From the NCBI GenBank assembly GCA_965205595.1, contig CBDBHI010000030.1:248001-312000 (forward strand): a DNA stretch of 64,000 nucleotides, in the 5' to 3' direction. Origin of the DNA: CATQHP01 sp965205595 (GTDB taxonomy: Bacteria; Acidobacteriota; Terriglobia; Bryobacterales; UBA6623). This document shows positions 17,932 through 26,669 of this stretch, in pieces (the stretch's first letter is position 1; each line of letters opens with the position of its first letter). Made by a program: the position numbers and the translations under genes. Under the pieces are notes generated by a model, which was not told the DNA's origin, searched no databases, and worked only from the letters and a program-made list of their open reading frames with translations.

Positions 17932-20900
17932 TCAATGAAAATCGTGCGATTGCATCGTTAATCGCACATCTTCGATCGGCCGCACCGCCTTAACCTTAAC
18001 CGACGTCACGCCGTCTTGCTTTTGCAATACTCCGTCGGCGATAAGGAACGAGTGGCTCATCACCATCACACGGTTTTCTTGAAACACTTGTGGGCGTAGG
18101 ATTAGATTGGAAACACCGCTCTCATCCTCTAGGGTGAGGAAGCAAAACCCCTTCGCCGTCCCAGGCCGTTGCCGCGTAATTACAGCGCCGGCCACACGCA
18201 CCGTCCTGCCGGATGACACTTTTGCAAGTTCGGTCGAGCGCAAAATGCGTTGGTCCTTCAGCGCTTGCCGCAAATAAAACATCGGGTGGGGACCCACGGT
18301 AATGCTCGTTCCTCGATAGTCAGCGTCCAGGCGCTCGATGGGGTTCATCGCCTCCAGAGGGCTCTCGCTTGAGGGTTCATCGTGATCACGGAAAAGCGGA
18401 CCTTTGGGTTTCCAGGCGCGCTCGATTTGCCACAGCGCTTCACGGCGGTGCATATTTTTTTCGATGGAGTTGAGCGCGCCGATTTCAGCCAACACATCGA
18501 GTTCAGCTTTCTGTAGATCAACACGGCGAACGAGGTCGTCGGCAGAGTGGAATGGCCGGCCTTGGGCGATCGACTGCGCGGACTTAGCTCTTAGGTTTGA
18601 GGCGTAGCGCAGGCCTAAGCGTAGGGTCGGCTGCCGATTGGAGGGCGCAACATGTCGCGCCCCTACCTCCACCTTGCAGACGACTTCGGAATGGTTGACA
18701 TCGATCGGAAGCACCCGCACCCCGTGACCCTGCACGTCTTTCACCAGCACCGCCGGACTGTAAAAACCCATCGGCTGGCAGTTGAGCAGCGCGGTAGTGA
18801 ACTCAGCCGGGTAGTGCGCCTTGAGATACGAGCTGGCATAAGCCAGCAAGGCAAAACTTGCCGAGTGCGACTCTGGAAAACCGTATAGCGCGAAAGAAGT
18901 AATCGAGCGGATGATCTGCGCGGCGTTTTCGCTGTGTATGCCGTTGGCCGCGAGACCGCGTTCCAAACGCGTCTCAATATCTCTCATCCGTTCAACCGAA
19001 CGTTTGAATCCCATTGCGCGGCGCAGTTCCTCGGCTTCTCCTCCTGAAAAACCCGCAGCCGTCATCGCCATCCGCAGTAGTTGCTCTTGGAACAATGGAA
19101 CACCCAGGGTGCGCTTGAGAATCGGCTCAAGCGAAGGGTGCGCATACTCAACCGGCTCACGTCCCAAGCGGCGGTTGATATAGGGGTGGACCATATTACC
19201 GGTGATTGGCCCGGGCCGAATGATCGCGACCTCAACGACCAAATCGTAGAAACAAGCGGGCCTGAGACGCGGCAAGGTCGCCATCTGCGCGCGGCTTTCG
19301 ATCTGGAAGACCCCCACAGTATCGGCCTTTTGGATCATCGCGTAGGTCTTGGGGTCGTCGGGCGGAATTTTCGACAGGTCAAACGATCCTCCATGCGAAC
19401 GGATGATCTCCGTCGTCTCCTCGAGCGCCGCCATCATGCCCAACCCCAAAAGATCGACCTTGACGATGCCGAGGTCGGCGCAATCGTCCTTGTCCCACTG
19501 CACGACAACTCGGTCGGCCATGCGCGCGTTTTCTAGCGGCACAACCGAGTCAAGCGCTCCGTGACAGATCACCATTCCGCCGGAATGCTGGCCGAGGTGG
19601 CGTGGCAAGTTTTGAATCTGCATCGCCAGCCGCAGCAGGTGGCCGACACGTGGATGCGCCGCATCGAACCCGGCGGCTTTCGCCTGATTAACCAACTTGT
19701 CGTGATCGTCGGTGTATTCGAAAGAGTGAATGCACTTCGAAAGCCGCCCAATCATCTCTTCGGGAAACCCCAGCACCTTGCCCATCTCGCGAACGGCGCT
19801 CTTGCCGCGATAGGTGATGACGTTGGCGGTCATACCCGCGCCACGTTTGCCGTACTGCTCGTAGACGTGCTGGATAGCGCGCTCACGCTGGTCGCCAGAG
19901 GGCAGGTCAATATCGATGTCGGGCCACTCGCCTCGCTCTTCTGAAAGAAAGCGCTCGAAAAGCAATTCCATGCCGACCGGGTCGACGGCGGTAATGCCGA
20001 GGCTGTAGCACACCGCACTGTTGGCCGCCGAGCCGCGCCCTTGGCAGAGAATTCCTTGGCGTCGGCAAAACTGCACAATGTCCCAAACGATGAGGAAATA
20101 GCCCTCAAGTTCGAGCTTTTCAATGACCTTCAGCTCATGGTCGACCTGCCGCAGTGCTTTACGCAGATGGGGAGAGTCGCGGTAACGCTCGGCCACGCCC
20201 TTGAGCGTGATCTTGCGTAAATACGTCGTCGGCGTTTCGAAACGCGGCAGCGGGTAGATCGGAAACTGGTAGCCAAGATTGCCAAGAGTAAACTCCAAAC
20301 GCTCAGCCAGCAGCGCGCCGTTGGACAGCGCCTCGGGCAGGTCGCGGAAAATCCACGTCATCTCCCGCGGTGCTTTCAGATAGCGCTCGGCGTTGGGATT
20401 GAGCCTGCGTCCGGCTTGATCGAGTACAACCTTGTGGCGCAGGCAAGTCAGCGCGTCGAAGAGGTCTCTGTATTCGCTCCTGTGGTAGCGCACGCCGTTC
20501 GATGCGAGTAGCGGCAAGTTGCGGCGCCTCGCATAGTCGACCCGTTCGTGATTAAGCTTTTCTTGATCGCGCAAAAAGTGGCGTTGCAGTTCGACGAACA
20601 CGTTACGGCGACCGAAGAGGCCGAGTGTTTCGTCGGCGTCTCGCAGGTCGTGAATCATCGCAACGAGGCCGGAATGGTAGTCGGCGAGGTCGCTCCACGA
20701 AGCGCGTCCTTCGCCCTTGGGAGCCGAAAGATTCATGCGCGTGAGTAGCTGACAGAGGTTTTGATAGCCGCGTTGACTTTCGACGAGAACAGTAACGCGC
20801 CGGTCAAGCGCGGAGTTCGCCGTGTGGCGTTTAAGGCCGGATTGTTGTAGCGTAATCTCCGCTCCAAAAATTGGTTTGATCCCAGCGTCGGTTGCGGCTT

Positions 20901-21069
20901 TGAAAAAGCGCGGAGCGCCAGAGACGGAATCGCGGTCGGTCAGGGCGACGGCTTTGTACTCGAGGCGTTTGGCCTCGGCTACGAGATCTTCAGGTTGCGA
21001 GGCGCCTTCCAAAAAACTAAAACCCGAGGCACAATGAAGTTCGGCATACATAAGGCGTTTCCGAGCCAT
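17932..21069 (-). CDS. dnaE2: Error-prone DNA polymerase III alpha subunit DnaE2
   Basis: A 1,045-aa C-family polymerase, replicating past DNA damage. It starts with a PHP domain (YAELHCASGFSFLEGAS). Catalytic acidic residues are in EWPDIDIDLPSGDQRE, and the palm/fingers continue through GKSAVREMGKVLGF and the region around VSNLILRPQVF, the OB fold. Length and the C-terminal pattern favour DnaE2 over the replicative DnaE1 (about 1,150 aa). DnaE2 normally works with ImuA and ImuB. Neither is adjacent here, and no LexA box is obvious in the short upstream gap. The gene is convergent with the oxidoreductase. Confidence 0.87.
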   Translation of the reverse strand: MARKRLMYAELHCASGFSFLEGASQPEDLVAEAKRLEYKAVALTDRDSVSGAPRFFKAATDAGIKPIFGAEITLQQSGLKRHTANSALDRRVTVLVESQRGYQNLCQLLTRMNLSAPKGEGRASWSDLADYHSGLVAMIHDLRDADETLGLFGRRNVFVELQRHFLRDQEKLNHERVDYARRRNLPLLASNGVRYHRSEYRDLFDALTCLRHKVVLDQAGRRLNPNAERYLKAPREMTWIFRDLPEALSNGALLAERLEFTLGNLGYQFPIYPLPRFETPTTYLRKITLKGVAERYRDSPHLRKALRQVDHELKVIEKLELEGYFLIVWDIVQFCRRQGILCQGRGSAANSAVCYSLGITAVDPVGMELLFERFLSEERGEWPDIDIDLPSGDQRERAIQHVYEQYGKRGAGMTANVITYRGKSAVREMGKVLGFPEEMIGRLSKCIHSFEYTDDHDKLVNQAKAAGFDAAHPRVGHLLRLAMQIQNLPRHLGQHSGGMVICHGALDSVVPLENARMADRVVVQWDKDDCADLGIVKVDLLGLGMMAALEETTEIIRSHGGSFDLSKIPPDDPKTYAMIQKADTVGVFQIESRAQMATLPRLRPACFYDLVVEVAIIRPGPITGNMVHPYINRRLGREPVEYAHPSLEPILKRTLGVPLFQEQLLRMAMTAAGFSGGEAEELRRAMGFKRSVERMRDIETRLERGLAANGIHSENAAQIIRSITSFALYGFPESHSASFALLAYASSYLKAHYPAEFTTALLNCQPMGFYSPAVLVKDVQGHGVRVLPIDVNHSEVVCKVEVGARHVAPSNRQPTLRLGLRYASNLRAKSAQSIAQGRPFHSADDLVRRVDLQKAELDVLAEIGALNSIEKNMHRREALWQIERAWKPKGPLFRDHDEPSSESPLEAMNPIERLDADYRGTSITVGPHPMFYLRQALKDQRILRSTELAKVSSGRTVRVAGAVITRQRPGTAKGFCFLTLEDESGVSNLILRPQVFQENRVMVMSHSFLIADGVLQKQDGVTSVKVKAVRPIEDVRLTMQSHDFH

Positions 21070-21100
21070 GGACGGAAAGTCCGTGGTGCGTTGTAACGGA

Positions 21101-21592
21101 TCACCGTCGACTTTCCGCCGACGGCTCGGTAGCGCACTGCAACAGCCTCCCCGGAAACGCTTGCAACACGCTCTGTAGTTGCTCGATGGAATCCTCCAGC
21201 CTGTTGGGGTGGGTAAACACTGTGCTGGCTAACACTCCGGTCACGCGCGCGCCTTCCACGACATATTCGAGTGCATTAAGCTTCGCCATGATCTCGACCT
21301 GTCCCCAGGCATCTAACTTAATGCTGAGCTTGAAGTCTTGCTCCCAGGTTTCAAACAAAACTGAACCTTTTCCGCTACGCAATAAATCGATTAGCGAACC
21401 CTGAAAATCACTGAGCGCTCCGATTCCGACATCAACCGTCAGCCCGCCCGAGAAGGGTGCATTCTCCACACGCACCGTCATCGACAACAGTTCAGCGCTG
21501 CCCTCACTGTCGGCCCAGGAGTAGCCGTTCACTCGCAAATGAATCGAGGGCTGATCGTCTCCCCGGAAGAGTATTGTGTCGTGATCTGTCAT
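21101..21592 (-). CDS. Uncharacterised ~163-aa protein
   Basis: From ATG 21592 (MTDHDTILFRGDDQ) the protein reads LHLRV-type beta strands, then GYSWADSEGSAELLSMTVRVEN, FSGGLTVDVGIGALSDFQGSL and EYVVEGARVTGVL. The pattern (a charged N terminus, GY then a short acidic turn, a chain of beta strands) is that of small WapI/immunity-like proteins of the type that sit beside toxin genes, but I cannot make a firm match. No toxin or polymorphic-toxin tip is nearby. It follows in the direction of dnaE2 transcription and overlaps nothing. The 63 residues upstream of the chosen start look non-native. Confidence 0.5.
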   Translation of the reverse strand: MTDHDTILFRGDDQPSIHLRVNGYSWADSEGSAELLSMTVRVENAPFSGGLTVDVGIGALSDFQGSLIDLLRSGKGSVLFETWEQDFKLSIKLDAWGQVEIMAKLNALEYVVEGARVTGVLASTVFTHPNRLEDSIEQLQSVLQAFPGRLLQCATEPSAESRR

Positions 21593-21704
21593 GTTATTTG
21601 TCGCTGTGCAAGACTCCTTACCGTTCCTGAAGCGCTCAAATAGAATAGCGAACAAAAAGCGAATATACAAGTCCTGGGAGTGACTGTTGTACACTGTTTG
21701 ATCC

Positions 21705-22817
21705 ATGATCGAACTGACTTCCCTCGCAGGCTCTCGCGACATTTTCCAGAACGCCCTCGACTTCGCCCAGGCCCAAGTCAAGGCGACGGTAGAACGCGAC
21801 CCCGACTTCTACCCGATGTACACCGATGGCGGCCGTTGGCGTCATGGCAAAGAGGCCTGGACCAACTGGTGCGACGGCTTCCTGCCTGGAATGATGTGGG
21901 TCTTCGCCAAACGCACCGGCGACCCCGCCTGGTCCGTACTGGCTGAGCGCTACACCACACCGCTTGAGCACCGCAAAATGGACCGTGACGTCCACGATCT
22001 TGGTTTCATCTTTCTCTCGACCTATCACCGTTGGTATGAGTTGACGGGCCGCGAGGAACTCAACGATGTCGTCATCCAGGCCGGCCGTACTCTGGCCCTG
22101 CGGTTCAAGGAAAAGGGCCAGTACATGGCGTCGTTCATGGGCCCGGAATCGATCTTTATCGACATCATGGCCAACGTCGGCATCATCTTCTATGCCGCCA
22201 TGGAAAGCGGTGACGAACAACTCATGGATGTCGCCATGAAGCACTGTCTCACCAGCCGCCGAGTGCTTGTCCGCGGCGACGGCAGCTCGTCGCACGAGGG
22301 CATCTACAATCTCGAAAACGGTGAGTTTCTACGGCAGTCGACCCAACAGGGCTATCGCTCGGACTCCTGCTGGTCGCGCGGCCTCGCTTGGGCTATCTAT
22401 GGATTTACGTCGGCCTACAAACGCACCCGCGACGCGCGCTTTCTCAACACCGCCGAACTCTGCGCCGACTATTACATCGAGAACACGCCAGCCAACGGCA
22501 TCCCTTTGATGGACTACGACTTTCCGCCGGAAGTTAGCCAGCGCGAGGAATCCTCGGCAGCGGCAATCACGGCCGCCGGGCTGTTTCGCCTAGCAAAGTT
22601 GAGTCGCGACACCACCAAGGGAGCTTTCTACGACCAAACTGCCCGGCGCATGCTTCTCACCTTGGCGCAGCCCCCCTATTTAGCAAGTGAGACGCCGCAG
22701 TGGGAAGGCATCCTCAAAGAAGGCATTTACCACCTCGACAAAGATCTCGGAGTCGGCGAATCGGTCATGTGGGGCGAGTACTTCTTCGTCGAGGCGCTCG
22801 ACCGAGCGCTGGGCTAA
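21705..22817 (+). CDS. GH88 unsaturated glucuronyl hydrolase
   Basis: Hydrolyses unsaturated uronic acid from lyase-made oligosaccharides (chondroitin/hyaluronan/ulvan types), a cytoplasmic or periplasmic step. 370 aa with the alpha-helical barrel features: FLPGMMWVFAKRTGD, the catalytic DRDVHDLGFIFLS, then ESIFIDIMANVGIIFYAA with a second Asp, and the signature TQQGYRSDSCWSRGLAWAIYGF. No signal peptide is visible, so a cytoplasmic site is likely. It is beside a sulfatase on the opposite strand (31 bp between stops), consistent with degradation of a sulfated uronic-acid polysaccharide; polysaccharide lyases are not in this window. Confidence 0.88.
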   Translation: MIELTSLAGSRDIFQNALDFAQAQVKATVERDPDFYPMYTDGGRWRHGKEAWTNWCDGFLPGMMWVFAKRTGDPAWSVLAERYTTPLEHRKMDRDVHDLGFIFLSTYHRWYELTGREELNDVVIQAGRTLALRFKEKGQYMASFMGPESIFIDIMANVGIIFYAAMESGDEQLMDVAMKHCLTSRRVLVRGDGSSSHEGIYNLENGEFLRQSTQQGYRSDSCWSRGLAWAIYGFTSAYKRTRDARFLNTAELCADYYIENTPANGIPLMDYDFPPEVSQREESSAAAITAAGLFRLAKLSRDTTKGAFYDQTARRMLLTLAQPPYLASETPQWEGILKEGIYHLDKDLGVGESVMWGEYFFVEALDRALG

Positions 22818-22847
22818 ACCGGCCCAGTTATTCAGGAATGTGGGCTG

Positions 22848-24206
22848 CTACTCCGCCTGACGCGGGTTCCACGCGGGCATCGAGTGTAAGACTCGCTGCA
22901 ACATCGCCCTAATCCGGGCGACGTCCGGGCTCGCGGCGGCAGCGTCAATCGGTTGCTGCTCTTCCCAGTCGTGAGGAACGTCATACATCCGGCCATCGCT
23001 ATATAGCTTGTAGCGCTTAGTCCGAGCGAACCGGACTCTCGGGAACGGCACCGTCTCTAACGACGGGTCTTTGTCGTAGTGAACGAACAGCCATTCGCGG
23101 GGATTTCCCGCCCCACCTTCAAGCTGTGCCCGAAAACTTCGCCCGTCGAAGTGGTCATCCGACGGCAGCTCGACGCCGGCTAGATCGGCAAACGTCGCGA
23201 AGAAGTCGCTGAATTCAATCAGGTCATCGTTGACAAGTCCCTTGGGCACAGTACCCGGCCAGCGCGCAAACATTGGAACATGCGTCCCTGCGTCGGGCGG
23301 ATAAGCCTTTTTCCCGATGACGACCCGGTTCGCTAGTTTTGTCTGGATACCCCGCCCGGTTCCGTTGTCGCCGGTAAAAAGGATCAACGTATTATCACTG
23401 AGACCCAGGCGGTCAACGTGGTCAATAAGGCGGCCCACGAGATAGTCGGTGTAGCTCACCATGTCGCCAAAATACGGCTCAACCTTGCTCTTGAATTTCG
23501 TCGATACGTTAACTGCCTTGCTCTTCGGCGTGGCGACGAACGGGGCATGCGTCAACACCATCGGGTAGTAGAGGAAAAACTCTTCGTCTTTGTGCCGCTC
23601 GATGAAATCAAGTCCAAAGTCTGAAAAAATATCGGGCCCGTAGTCATCCATCCCGGTATCCATAAATTGACCGTTCTTGATGATTGCCGGATGCCAGAAG
23701 CGCGAGGTCTTGTTCTTTCCCGGCAAGCCGACCGAGGCATAGCGGTCGCGCTCTTCGATAGAAAGCTCTGCGTTGTAGGCCCAAAATGCGTGCTCGTCAA
23801 ACCCGGCGTCGCTCGGCGTCATCCCAGTTAGATGTTCCGTTGGTCCATTCGAACCGCCCGCAAGTTGCCATTTGCCGGTCAGGCCCGTTGCGTAACCGGC
23901 TTGCTTGAGCAGGTGCGCGAAGGTTGTCTGATTCTTCTCCAGACGCCCGAACCGCTGGTAGTTCCGCCAGTTGTATTTTCCCGTCATGATCTTGTTGCGC
24001 GACGGTGTGCAAACGGGCTGCGAGTAGCAATTTGAAAAACGCATCCCCTCGTCGGCGATTCGCTCGAAGGTCGGCGTCTGGTAGCTCTTTCCGCCATTCG
24101 CCGAAATACACTCGTAGCCCATGTCGTCGGCCATCACGAGGATGATGTTTGGCCGAGCATGCGCGGCGGCCGCAAAAAACATCAGGAGAAGCGTTAATCG
24201 AAGCAT
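22848..24206 (-). CDS. Secreted type I sulfatase
   Basis: About 452 aa. The chosen start ATG 24206 gives a signal peptide (LRLTLLLMFFAAAAHA) followed by RPNIILVMADDMGYE, the first metal-binding segment. The formylglycine motif is CTPSR (Cys66), followed by NKIMTGKYNWRNY. TGDNGTGRGIQT provides the second metal site and GKKAYPPDAGTHVP matches the usual substrate-side loop. This sub-type, with a small GK-Y-N-R motif after the catalytic Cys, occurs in S1 subfamilies acting on polysaccharides. It is convergent with GH88, and its start is 81 bp from aroB, on the opposite strand. Confidence 0.9.
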   Translation of the reverse strand: MLRLTLLLMFFAAAAHARPNIILVMADDMGYECISANGGKSYQTPTFERIADEGMRFSNCYSQPVCTPSRNKIMTGKYNWRNYQRFGRLEKNQTTFAHLLKQAGYATGLTGKWQLAGGSNGPTEHLTGMTPSDAGFDEHAFWAYNAELSIEERDRYASVGLPGKNKTSRFWHPAIIKNGQFMDTGMDDYGPDIFSDFGLDFIERHKDEEFFLYYPMVLTHAPFVATPKSKAVNVSTKFKSKVEPYFGDMVSYTDYLVGRLIDHVDRLGLSDNTLILFTGDNGTGRGIQTKLANRVVIGKKAYPPDAGTHVPMFARWPGTVPKGLVNDDLIEFSDFFATFADLAGVELPSDDHFDGRSFRAQLEGGAGNPREWLFVHYDKDPSLETVPFPRVRFARTKRYKLYSDGRMYDVPHDWEEQQPIDAAAASPDVARIRAMLQRVLHSMPAWNPRQAE

Positions 24207-24286
24207 CAGCACGATTTTAGCGAAGCTGGTCGATCGAGCCGATCGGCGGCTAAACACACGAAATTTCGCATGCTACAAATGGAAGC

Positions 24287-25396
24287 ATGGCGCGCATCGG
24301 TGTGAGTACCGGCGGAGGCGATTACGATGTCGTGATCGAACGAGCGTCGTTAGATCGCGCGGGCGAGTTGATCAGCTCGGCGGTTGGCAACCCACGCCTG
24401 TTCGTCATCGCCGACGAATCAGTTTGGATTCACTTGGGAAAACGCCTAGCGGATGGCCTCAAAGGTCACGATTGGACTCTGCTCAAGGTCCAATTAGGCG
24501 AGCAGCGCAAACGTCTGGGCACGGTAGAAGAACTCTGCTCCGCCATGCACTCCGCCGGCGCCGACCGCGGTTGCGCCGTCGTAGCCTTCGGCGGTGGAAT
24601 CGCGGGCGATGTTGGTGGGTTCGTCGCCTCATCGTACATGCGCGGCGTGCGTGTTGTGCAGATCCCGACCACGCTGCTCTCACAAGTCGACGCCTCGGTC
24701 GGTGGCAAAACCGGGGTGAATTTAGAGAGCGGCAAGAACCTCGTTGGGGCCTTTCACCAACCAAGCCTGGTTCTAATCGACCCGACGTCGCTCGATACGC
24801 TCCCGGAGCGCGAGTATCGAGCCGGCCTGCAAGAAGTTATCAAGCACGGGATCATACGCTCCGAGGCCCTTTTCGATTTTATAAACGAGCGCCGAGAAGC
24901 CGTGCTGACGCGAGATCCCGAAGCTGTTGAACACATCATCGAGGAATCCGTTCGCATCAAATCCGCGGTTGTAGCCGAAGATGAACGCGAAGGCGGCTTG
25001 CGACGAATATTAAACTTTGGCCACACGCTTGGTCACGCACTGGAAGCTGAAACCGAGTATCGTCAACTGCTCCACGGCGAGGCTGTCGCCTTCGGTATGC
25101 TGGCCGCCGCCCATCTATCCGAGCTTCGAGGAAGGCTCTCCACTCCAACGCGCGAACGGATTGAAGCCACAATCGCCGACTACATTTCGATTCCAAGTCT
25201 AGAGGGACTGTCTGCTGAGAAAATCGCGGCGCGAGTCGGCGGCGACAAGAAATCGCTGGGCGGCAAGATCCATTTCGTTCTGGCGGATGCCATTGGCAAG
25301 GTAGGCGATGAAATCGACCCGCCGGCCGAACTTGTTGTGGCCGCGGTCAAGCACGCTCTGCAGGTTTCCCGCCAGATGGCCCTCGCCCCGGCCTAG
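24287..25396 (+). CDS. aroB: 3-dehydroquinate synthase AroB
   Basis: Second step of the shikimate pathway, DAHP to 3-dehydroquinate, NAD+ and metal dependent. 369 aa, the usual size. Signatures: FGGGIAGDVGGFVASSYMRGV, QIPTTLLSQVDASVGGKTG, NLVGAFHQP, the metal ligands in EVIKHGIIRSEALF, and NFGHTLGHALE with HGEAVAFGM. Only one base separates its TAG from the ATG of the following methyltransferase, so aroB and ubiE are an operon linking chorismate supply to quinone synthesis. Confidence 0.97.
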   Translation: MARIGVSTGGGDYDVVIERASLDRAGELISSAVGNPRLFVIADESVWIHLGKRLADGLKGHDWTLLKVQLGEQRKRLGTVEELCSAMHSAGADRGCAVVAFGGGIAGDVGGFVASSYMRGVRVVQIPTTLLSQVDASVGGKTGVNLESGKNLVGAFHQPSLVLIDPTSLDTLPEREYRAGLQEVIKHGIIRSEALFDFINERREAVLTRDPEAVEHIIEESVRIKSAVVAEDEREGGLRRILNFGHTLGHALEAETEYRQLLHGEAVAFGMLAAAHLSELRGRLSTPTRERIEATIADYISIPSLEGLSAEKIAARVGGDKKSLGGKIHFVLADAIGKVGDEIDPPAELVVAAVKHALQVSRQMALAPA

Positions 25397-25397
25397 C

Positions 25398-26174
25398 ATG
25401 GCGACCGGTACCGCCAGTCGTGGAGCCTCACCAGCCGGCATCGCTCAGGGTGACGAAGCTGCCGCCGCGAAGAACATTCGGGAGATGTTTGGCCGCGTGG
25501 CGCCGCGCTACGACTTACTGAACAAGCTTCTTTCGGTCCGCATCGACCACTATTGGCGCCATCGTTTGATCGCTGCCGTGCGGCCGTACCTAGAGCGGTC
25601 AAATCTACGCGCCGCGGACCTGTGTTGCGGCACGGCGGACGTCTTACTTGAGCTGACAAATGAGCATAGACGCGTTGCAGCCTCGGAGTCAATGAGAATC
25701 ATTGGCAGCGATTTTTGTCGACCGATGCTGACGGGAGCTGCCGCGAAGCTCGAGCGCGAGCGTTTTCGCAATCCACTGATCGAGGCCGACGCGACGCGCT
25801 TCCCGTTGCACGACGGATCGCTCGATCTCATCACAGTCGCCTACGGCTTTCGCAACTTAGCCAACTACCAAAGAGGGATTGAAGAATTCGCAAGGCTGCT
25901 TGATGACGGAGGTTGCCTGGCGATACTCGAATTTTCACAGCCGACGAATAGGCTGATGGCGCCGGCGTTCGGTTTCTATTTTCGCCACATCTTGCCGTGT
26001 ATCGGAAACACTATCTCTGGAGCCTCGGGCGCATACTCGTACCTACAGGACTCAGTCGAACGGTTCCTGACACCCGACGAATTGGCGGAACTGATGCGGG
26101 ATTGTGGCTTCCGCCGAGTTGAATACCAGCGCCTCACGGGCGGCATCAGCGCCCTGCACCTGGCCTACAAGTAG
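25398..26174 (+). CDS. ubiE: UbiE/MenG-type quinone methyltransferase
   Basis: SAM-dependent C-methyltransferase acting on demethylmenaquinone or the ubiquinone precursor. ATG 25398 gives about 258 aa; the residues before it are the antisense of aroB-coded sequence. The N-terminal FGRVAPRYDLLNKLLSVRIDHYWR is the family motif I (YD.MN..LS), LRAADLCCGTADVLLEL the SAM motif, then LITVAYGFRNLANY and the end-of-family RVEYQRLTGGISALH. Menaquinone is the more likely product in an acidobacterium, but menaquinone or ubiquinone cannot be told from the sequence. Confidence 0.93.
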   Translation: MATGTASRGASPAGIAQGDEAAAAKNIREMFGRVAPRYDLLNKLLSVRIDHYWRHRLIAAVRPYLERSNLRAADLCCGTADVLLELTNEHRRVAASESMRIIGSDFCRPMLTGAAAKLERERFRNPLIEADATRFPLHDGSLDLITVAYGFRNLANYQRGIEEFARLLDDGGCLAILEFSQPTNRLMAPAFGFYFRHILPCIGNTISGASGAYSYLQDSVERFLTPDELAELMRDCGFRRVEYQRLTGGISALHLAYK

Positions 26175-26235
26175 CGGCGCGTTGAGCATGTAGTGTAATC
26201 GGCTCGCACCCCCCAGGTTCCGCGCCCGTCAGCGA

Positions 26236-26607
26236 TCAATTGATTACGGCGACGGCGGCTAACGCGGGTTCGTAGCTTGCGGTTTCGGCCTTTGGCTCGT
26301 TTAGCGGCACTTCTTCAGCCTTTGGGGCCCTCCACCACTCAGCTTTGTCAAATCCCCAAAAATTGCAAACCAGTAGCTCGCCCTCGGCGTTTCGAATGGC
26401 GTCGCCAACTTTAATGGCCTGCGGCGTCTCCATCGTTTCCGGCTGTTCCTGTAGTTGCAGCCACAGCTCATATGGCGTCTGCGCTTCAACCTCGGGGCCT
26501 TCTTCGTGGTGGCTCTCACGAAGGCTATAGGGGGGCTTCTTCGGAGGTTTGTCGCGAAAGCTCGAAGCGTGATCGGGGAGCAAGTAAAGGATACGGTAAC
26601 GAGGCAT
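26236..26607 (-). CDS. Conserved hypothetical 123-aa protein
   Basis: A small soluble protein: MPRYRILYLLPDHASSFRDKPPKK, then YELWLQLQEQPE, VGDAIRNAEGELLVCNFWGFDKAEWW, and an acidic, Pro/Ala-rich tail. The middle part, with a conserved VGD-x-L-x-C-N-x-WGF-EAEWW pattern, suggests a real small domain. I seem to recall similar small proteins in acidobacteria, but cannot confirm it. No catalytic motif or signal peptide. It stands between ubiE and the glycosyltransferase gene, on the latter's strand. Confidence 0.55.
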   Translation of the reverse strand: MPRYRILYLLPDHASSFRDKPPKKPPYSLRESHHEEGPEVEAQTPYELWLQLQEQPETMETPQAIKVGDAIRNAEGELLVCNFWGFDKAEWWRAPKAEEVPLNEPKAETASYEPALAAVAVIN

Positions 26608-26669
26608 TTAAACCATTGTGCACGAATCGCGATCTAGTTGAAACATGTCTACCAAAAAATGTTTGGCAA

